Positions 6,591 through 10,349 of a stretch of 10,349 nucleotides of DNA are shown one piece after another; within the stretch, counting starts at the first letter, position 1; each line of letters opens with the position of its first letter. A model generated the notes under the pieces. The model made no database searches and was not told where the DNA came from. It saw nothing but the letters and a program-made list of their open reading frames with translations. The position numbers and the translations under genes are program-made. Source of the DNA: a bacterium (GTDB taxonomy: Bacteria > Krumholzibacteriota > Krumholzibacteria > LZORAL124-64-63); contig QNDV01000050.1 of NCBI GenBank assembly GCA_003646045.1, positions 1 to 10,349 of the forward strand. Direction: 5' to 3'.

Positions 6591-6620
6591 AAAAAAACAA
6601 CGGGGAGCGAATGCCCCCCG
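6591..6620 (-). terminator. Intrinsic terminator of the lipid kinase unit
   Basis: The stem CGGGG/CCCCG (6601-6605 with 6616-6620) continues past one A/C mismatch into GC/GC with a 4-nt loop. On the minus strand it is followed by TTG and then seven T (6597-6591), so it is a good factor-independent terminator in that direction. It sits 107 bp after the kinase stop, and 14 bp after the stop of the convergent TrmB-family gene; on the plus strand there is no U-tract. Confidence 0.8.
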
Positions 6621-6696
6621 AGGGTCGGTCGGTCATGGAGATGGTGCGCTGATTCAAAATGCTGATGTCTGTTGCGCCTCTCGATGCTCCGTCCGG
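6591..6696 (-). ncRNA. Candidate small RNA or processed 3' UTR of the lipid kinase gene
   Basis: A promoter-like element overlaps the kinase stop: TTGACC (6731-6726, five of six matches), 17 bp, TAATAT (6708-6703, four of six). Transcription from about 6696 would end at the intrinsic terminator at 6591, giving roughly 100-106 nt. The stretch is less GC-rich than the flanking genes and has no convincing coding frame. The same RNA could instead be an ordinary 3' UTR. Position and signals only; no homology is known to me. Confidence 0.35.
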
Positions 6697-6714
6697 CACA
6701 TGATATTACGGAGC
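6686..6714. repeat. 7-bp inverted repeat after the lipid kinase stop
   Basis: GCTCCGT (6686-6692) and ACGGAGC (6708-6714) are perfect complements around a 15-nt AT-richer loop, 14 bp after the kinase stop. It overlaps the candidate -10 at 6703-6708, so it could also affect that promoter. It has no U-tract and is not a good terminator alone. Confidence 0.4.
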
Positions 6715-6727
6715 CGCAGGTCACCGG

Positions 6728-7741
6728 TCAATCGCCGCCCGTACCACTCTCCCGCACCCGGCGCCGTTGCCACACATCAGTCAGCTTGAAATCCCGCAGG
6801 ATGCCGCCGCTCTCCGCAGCGGGGTTATACCGTCCACCGACGATGAACTTCACTCCGTGGGGCCGAACCTCCGCCGACAGGGGTGTCACGCCCATATCCT
6901 CGCCGTCGATCTGGACGGCCACCGGCGGATCCGTGGCGATCACCACCCGCCGGGTCTGGAAATGGTGCAATTGCGAAGTGGGCCGATAGCGCCAGGTGAG
7001 CATCCGGAAAACCACGGTGATCAGGTCCCACAGCGAGCGACTGCTGATCACCGTCACATCGAAACGCCCGTCGTGGGCACTGGTATCCGGCGTCACCTTC
7101 AGATTGATGTCGCCGATCTTGCCGATGTTCGAAAGCAGGATGGTGTTACCGCGGAATTCACGGGTACGGCCCTCTTCGTCCTCGATGAAGATCCCCACGT
7201 CGTCGAGGCTCAGGGCATTGCGTAAACCCGCCGCCGCGTAGGTGAATATCCCGAAGAGGTTCTTGAGCCGCCGCGGCGAGTCCTGGATGACCTTGGCCGG
7301 ATAGCCGATGGCCGCCATCAGGAAGAAGTGGCGATCCAGATCCGGCAGGTACCCCACATCGAAGTCCAGCACCCTGCCGGCAAGGATGTTGTCGATGGCC
7401 ATGCCCGGCAACCAGGGCAGGGCCAGGGCCAGGGCCACCACGTTCGCCGTACCCACCGGAACCACGGCCACGGGGATCTTCTGTTCCGCGTCGCACCGGG
7501 CCTGACCGGCGACCACCTCACCCACCGTACCGTCTCCGCCGATGACCACGATCAGGTCACTCGAGTCCCCTGCCGCACCGGATGCCCAGCGTTCGGCATC
7601 TCCCTCGCCATGGGTCACTCGTACCGAACACTTCACGTCGTGCGCTTCGAGAGACTTGCGCAACTGCTGCACGAGGCGCAGGCCACGGGCCTGTCCCGAT
7701 ACCGGATTGACGATGAGCAGGGCATTGGTGTACGGGGGCAT
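6728..7741 (-). CDS. Diacylglycerol kinase-family lipid kinase (YegS/DagK type)
   Basis: This 337-residue protein has the length and motifs of the DAGK/YegS/LCB5 family: NPVSG (12-16), the nucleotide-binding GGDGTVGEVV (68-77), PVGTANVVA (95-103), HDGRFDVTV (223-231) and QIDGE (277-281) in the C-terminal beta domain. Family members phosphorylate diacylglycerol, phosphatidylglycerol or other lipids with ATP at the inner face of the membrane. The substrate cannot be told from sequence alone. The ATG at 7741 is preceded by CGGAG 4 nt upstream. It starts 53 bp after the stop of the unrecognised 164-residue gene and probably shares its transcript; the run ends at the terminator at 6591-6620. The last 35 residues (after GGRYNP) are a basic, probably flexible tail beyond the usual fold. 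Confidence 0.9.
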   Translation of the reverse strand: MPPYTNALLIVNPVSGQARGLRLVQQLRKSLEAHDVKCSVRVTHGEGDAERWASGAAGDSSDLIVVIGGDGTVGEVVAGQARCDAEQKIPVAVVPVGTANVVALALALPWLPGMAIDNILAGRVLDFDVGYLPDLDRHFFLMAAIGYPAKVIQDSPRRLKNLFGIFTYAAAGLRNALSLDDVGIFIEDEEGRTREFRGNTILLSNIGKIGDINLKVTPDTSAHDGRFDVTVISSRSLWDLITVVFRMLTWRYRPTSQLHHFQTRRVVIATDPPVAVQIDGEDMGVTPLSAEVRPHGVKFIVGGRYNPAAESGGILRDFKLTDVWQRRRVRESGTGGD

Positions 7742-7794
7742 GGTGCTCCGACGTCGTATAACGGCCGGGCGTCATGCCGGGCGCGGCCCATAGC

Positions 7795-8289
7795 CTAGGT
7801 GGTATCCGTTCCCCGATCAAGGTCCGGTATGGTGGTGCGATCGAAAGTCCCGAGCCAGGAACGCACAGTCAACGAGGTTCCCGGTTCCACCTCCAGGGCG
7901 TCAAGATCCTCACGCCTGCGGTCGACTTTCCAGGCCCCCAGCCATTGTCCATCCTCGCTGGCGGTGGCCACCACCACCTGTTCGGCAACGAACTCCCGCA
8001 GGAAAGACAGGGCCGCGTCGTGAAAATCCTGTTCGCCGGGTTCCCCTTCGGCTCCGAAACGGGTATGGAAGCTCTCGCCGAAACCGATGGATATCTCCCA
8101 CTCGCTGGTGGTGATAAACAGGCCGTGGCGCGAGCCGTCCACCGGCCGCGGCACCTCCACCAGCAACGCCTCCTTCTCGAAGTCCTCGAAGGGGTCGAAT
8201 CGGGCGTACTGCAGCCATTCCGGCCATTCGCGAAAGAGCAGGTGGGCGAACTGTCGCGAATGGTCGTTGAGCTTGTTCAGATCGAGCAT
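7795..8289 (-). CDS. Unrecognised protein, 164 residues
   Basis: I do not recognise the family. The protein is acidic and soluble, without signal peptide or membrane helix. Residues 1-30 look helical (LNDHSRQFAHLLFREWPEWL); residues 40-120 look like an alpha/beta domain with strands around ALLVEVP, HGLFITTSEWEISIGFG, QVVVATA and WLGAWKVD, and a helix FHDAALSFLREFVAEQ. Residues 137-150 (GTSLTVRSWLGTFD) form a last strand pair. I chose the ATG at 8289 because AGGAGG (8300-8295) lies 5 nt upstream. The frame is open to another ATG at 8412, only 35 nt after the pilZ stop, which would add 41 residues rich in aromatic and basic amino acids but has only a weak ribosome site. It lies between a PilZ gene and a lipid kinase gene on the same strand. 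Confidence 0.75.
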   Translation of the reverse strand: MLDLNKLNDHSRQFAHLLFREWPEWLQYARFDPFEDFEKEALLVEVPRPVDGSRHGLFITTSEWEISIGFGESFHTRFGAEGEPGEQDFHDAALSFLREFVAEQVVVATASEDGQWLGAWKVDRRREDLDALEVEPGTSLTVRSWLGTFDRTTIPDLDRGTDTT

Positions 8290-8413
8290 GGCTTCCTCCT
8301 GCCCCGGGGACGGTCCTCGTTTCTCCACACGCCATCGGCGGGCCCGGTTGGCCAGCGCCCATCGCGTGGCGGCGTGAACGAAGTGGTTATAATGATCCGG
8401 GTTCGAGCCCATA

Positions 8414-8431
8414 CGCGCAAGGACCTGCGCG
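8414..8431. repeat. Hairpin just after the pilZ-domain gene
   Basis: CGCGCA (8414-8419) and TGCGCG (8426-8431) form a perfect 6-bp stem with a 6-nt loop, 17 bp after the PilZ gene stop. There is no U-tract. It could be a weak terminator or attenuator that separates pilZ from the two genes downstream; an AT-rich patch (8387-8396) follows, but without a recognisable -35 on the minus strand. Confidence 0.3.
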
Positions 8432-8447
8432 GGTTCCAGGAGTTGTG

Positions 8448-9716
8448 CTACCAGTCGCCTACCTGGGCCACCTGCACGCGCTTCGCGAGCTGGTTGCGCT
8501 GCCGATTGAGAACGAACTGGCGGATGTTCTCGGATGCGATCCTGGCACCGGGGCCGCTGAATTCTATTCCGATCTCGAGGCAGGGACGGGCCGCATCGTC
8601 AAGGGAACGCCCGGTACGCCGGATGACACCGGTGATCTCCACGGGTCCGCACGGATCCGGCAGATACATCCGGCAGCGGATGGACTCGCCTACCGCAAGG
8701 GCGACATCATGGTCCGGACGCGTGTAGACCAGACGGGCCCCGTTGAAACTGAGATCCACCAACTGCCCCGTCAACGTTCCCACACCCGGGTCCACGGACT
8801 CGATCTCCACATCCACATCCTCGGTGATGGGAATCCGGAACGACCGCCGGCTCTGGACGATGTGGATATCCGCGGGCAGGCTGCTGCTCACCCCCACCAA
8901 CTGCAGACCCGAAGCCAGGGTATGGACACCCAACCCGCGGCAGGCCAGGGAAAATTCGATGGAGCGGTCGTCCAGGCCGACCCGCCCCTGCAGGGTGTCC
9001 CCGGCTGCGAGGCGACCCCGCATGGCCGCATCCACCGGCACGGCGAACTCCAGGCGCGTCCCCGCGGGATCATCCACCACATCCATCAGGATCGCAGCTT
9101 TCTCTGCCTTCCTGCCGTCGGCCACCGGCAGGAACAGATGGACATCCGCCTCGCTGCGATACAGGTAGTCCACCAGTCCGGCGGCTGCCGCGGCCGGCAG
9201 TTCGGTCTGGTTTCTCCAGAGGGCCGGCAGGCAGGAGTCGGCCAGACGGTGCAGAGCTTTGGTGCCACGTTCGCGCTCGGTCTCGGCCAGCGAGGGTATA
9301 TCGGCCAACAGGAAGAGTTGCCCCTGTTCGGACCGGCAACGGACACCAAAAGTACGGACACCGCACGTACCCAGGGATACCGGTGCCAACGCCAGGTGGT
9401 CCACCCGGCCGCGGGCGTAACGGGCAGACAGGGACTCGGTAACCTGTTCCAGCACGTCCTCGGCCAGGACCTGGGCCCCCGCCAGACGGCCGTCGACATC
9501 GGCTATGGACAGCAGGTGCTCGCGCAGGTCGCCATCAGCGCCGACATGAATGAACTTCAGGGGATGCCCGCTGATCCTCAGCACCGCCAGGGACGGAAAA
9601 GAGAGCTGCCCCTGGTCCAACTGGGAAACCGACACCTCGCACGCCCCCCCCGGCGGGACCGCGGCCAGGGCGGTACGCCCCGCCTGGGCCAGAGCAGTGA
9701 TGGTCTCGAGCAGCAT
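8448..9716 (-). CDS. PilZ-domain c-di-GMP receptor, YcgR-like, with an extra N-terminal domain
   Basis: This 422-residue protein ends in a PilZ domain (about 288-405): the c-di-GMP motif RRSFR (290-294, RxxxR) and DLSFNG (321-326, DxSxxG) are intact, followed by the closing strand EIGIEF (381-386). Before it, residues about 190-287 look like the YcgR N-terminal beta domain (VHLFLPV, RLEFAVPV, GLQLVGV). Residues 1-185 are a further alpha/beta region that I cannot assign. Binding of c-di-GMP should change the relation of the two beta domains; YcgR slows flagella, but no motility gene is near. No signal peptide or membrane helix is visible, so it is cytoplasmic. The ATG at 9716 follows AGGAGG (9726-9721) by 4 nt; a TTG-started extension to 9812 has no such support. 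It is divergent from the GlgX-type gene. Confidence 0.85.
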   Translation of the reverse strand: MLLETITALAQAGRTALAAVPPGGACEVSVSQLDQGQLSFPSLAVLRISGHPLKFIHVGADGDLREHLLSIADVDGRLAGAQVLAEDVLEQVTESLSARYARGRVDHLALAPVSLGTCGVRTFGVRCRSEQGQLFLLADIPSLAETERERGTKALHRLADSCLPALWRNQTELPAAAAAGLVDYLYRSEADVHLFLPVADGRKAEKAAILMDVVDDPAGTRLEFAVPVDAAMRGRLAAGDTLQGRVGLDDRSIEFSLACRGLGVHTLASGLQLVGVSSSLPADIHIVQSRRSFRIPITEDVDVEIESVDPGVGTLTGQLVDLSFNGARLVYTRPDHDVALAVGESIRCRMYLPDPCGPVEITGVIRRTGRSLDDAARPCLEIGIEFSGPGARIASENIRQFVLNRQRNQLAKRVQVAQVGDW

Positions 9717-9841
9717 GGGTCCTCCTGCGGACACGGTTCCGGTCGCACGCAGCAGCCGGTTCCCGGAGACAGTCCTCCGTTCATCGCAATTATCGTCGTC
9801 CGAAGCGGTCAATTGAGGGATTTGGTCACTGTGCCGTGGCA

Positions 9842-9854
9842 GATGACGGTCATC
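9842..9854. promoter_or_regulatory. Palindrome in the pilZ/glgX-type spacer, candidate operator
   Basis: GATGAC-G-GTCATC is a perfect 6-1-6 inverted repeat, 50 bp before the GlgX-type ATG and 125 bp before the pilZ ATG. A TATCCT hexamer (9860-9865) next to it could be a -10 for the plus-strand gene, but no good -35 is seen. On the minus strand TTGACC (9812-9807) is a possible -35 for pilZ with a poor -10. Confidence 0.35.
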
Positions 9855-9904
9855 CGGGCTATCCTGCGACGATCAAAGCTGTAACCACCGGAAGGACGCC
9901 GTCC

Positions 9905-10349
9905 ATGACCCTGGATACAACCGCCCCCGGACGAGGTCGCCCGTCACCACCCGGAGCCAGTCCCGCGGACGACGGCACCAACTTCTCCCTGCACGCTCCC
10001 GGTGCGTCTTCGGTCCATCTCGTCCTTTTCGAATCGCCCACTGCCGCCACCGCCGACCGGGTAGTTCACCTGACACCGGCGCAACACCGCACCGGCAACT
10101 GGTGGCACGTCCATCTGCCTGATTGCGGACACGGTCAGGTCTATGGCTGGAAGGTGTTCGGCGAGGACCACGACGCCACGGCGGGGAAGATACTGCTCGA
10201 TCCCTGGGGACGGGCCGTTGCGGGCCTGGACATATACGGCCGAGCCGCCGCGCGCCGCCGGGGGCAGAGCACGGCGACCGCCCTGCGCTCGGTGGTTATC
10301 GACCCCGACCTCTACGACTGGACGGGAGAGGTGCGCCCGCCGCGACCGG
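9905..10349 (+). CDS. Glycogen debranching enzyme GlgX / isoamylase, N-terminal part (partial)
   Basis: The first 148 residues are present; the gene leaves the window at the right edge. The ATG at 9905 follows GGAAGGA (9890-9896) by 8 nt. The pattern GRPSPPGASPADDGTNFSLHAPGASSVHLVLFE (within 9-43), HRTGNWWHVHLPD (61-73), QVYGWKVFG (78-86) and ILLDPWGRAVAG (96-107), ending with VVIDPDLYDWTG, is that of the CBM48 (isoamylase N-terminal) domain of GlgX/TreX/isoamylase proteins. These enzymes hydrolyse alpha-1,6 branches of glycogen or starch in the cytoplasm. The catalytic GH13 barrel lies outside the window, so activity cannot be checked, and a branching-type or trehalose-pathway relative is not fully excluded. 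It is divergent from the PilZ gene across a 188-bp spacer with a palindrome. Confidence 0.85.
   Translation, partial: MTLDTTAPGRGRPSPPGASPADDGTNFSLHAPGASSVHLVLFESPTAATADRVVHLTPAQHRTGNWWHVHLPDCGHGQVYGWKVFGEDHDATAGKILLDPWGRAVAGLDIYGRAAARRRGQSTATALRSVVIDPDLYDWTGEVRPPRP

Noticed and set aside
6623..6634. Three tandem GGTC units.
   Set aside because: Too short to call a repeat; expected by chance in GC-rich DNA, although it lies within the candidate small RNA.
8388..8393. A perfect TATAAT on the plus strand.
   Set aside because: There is no -35-like hexamer 16-18 bp upstream, and the plus strand downstream has no gene, only the antisense of the PilZ gene.
8399..8410. GGGTTCGAGCCC resembles the T-arm of a tRNA on the plus strand.
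   Set aside because: The bases around it do not form the required 5-bp T stem (only two pairs), and no anticodon or acceptor arm can be folded from the upstream 60 bases.
8445..9884. A 479-codon open frame on the plus strand.
   Set aside because: It is antisense to the PilZ gene, which has intact motifs; composition is that of a mirror frame.

Overview
The window is GC-rich, densely packed bacterial DNA with strong purine-rich Shine-Dalgarno sequences. The gene set (TypA, a PilZ protein, a DUF4920/PepSY-TM pair, a GlgX-type debranching enzyme) fits a high-GC proteobacterium, most likely a gammaproteobacterium. That placement is inference from gene content and composition; no rRNA or marker gene settles it. 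I see no mobile element, CRISPR array, tRNA or rRNA.

Layout. (1) 1-450 (-): 5' part of a lysine-ketoglutarate-reductase/alanine-dehydrogenase-type N-terminal domain, truncated by the window edge. (2) 664-1137 (+): a DinB-superfamily protein with a near-consensus promoter that carries a perfect palindrome in its spacer. (3) 1208-2243 (-): a two-gene unit, periplasmic DUF4920 protein then PepSY-associated membrane protein, convergent with dinB-like and separated from it by a perfect 11-bp inverted repeat. (4) 2372-5544 (-): typA (bipA), a MTH1187-type thiamine-binding-like protein, a possible 10-codon coupling ORF and a Fes/esterase-D-type hydrolase, in that transcription order with short gaps. 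(5) 5752-6576 (+): a TrmB-family regulator divergent from typA; the shared spacer holds candidate promoters and a 6-4-6 inverted repeat. (6) 6591-9716 (-): PilZ protein, an unrecognised 164-residue protein and a diacylglycerol-kinase-family lipid kinase, ending at an intrinsic terminator. A separate promoter-like element at the end of the kinase gene plus this terminator could define a roughly 100-nt small RNA. (7) 9905-10349 (+): N-terminal CBM48 region of a GlgX/isoamylase-type enzyme, truncated by the window edge and divergent from pilZ.

How they work together: the typA cluster mixes a ribosome-associated GTPase with a thiamine-pyrimidine-type binding protein and an esterase, which is not a classical pathway. 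The pilZ-hypothetical-lipid kinase run may link c-di-GMP sensing to envelope lipid metabolism, but only proximity supports this. Most genes here are recognisable housekeeping or accessory families; the points most worth a second look are the candidate small RNA, the 10-codon ORF overlapping the esterase start, the unassigned N-terminal half of the PilZ protein, and the palindromes in three regulatory gaps.
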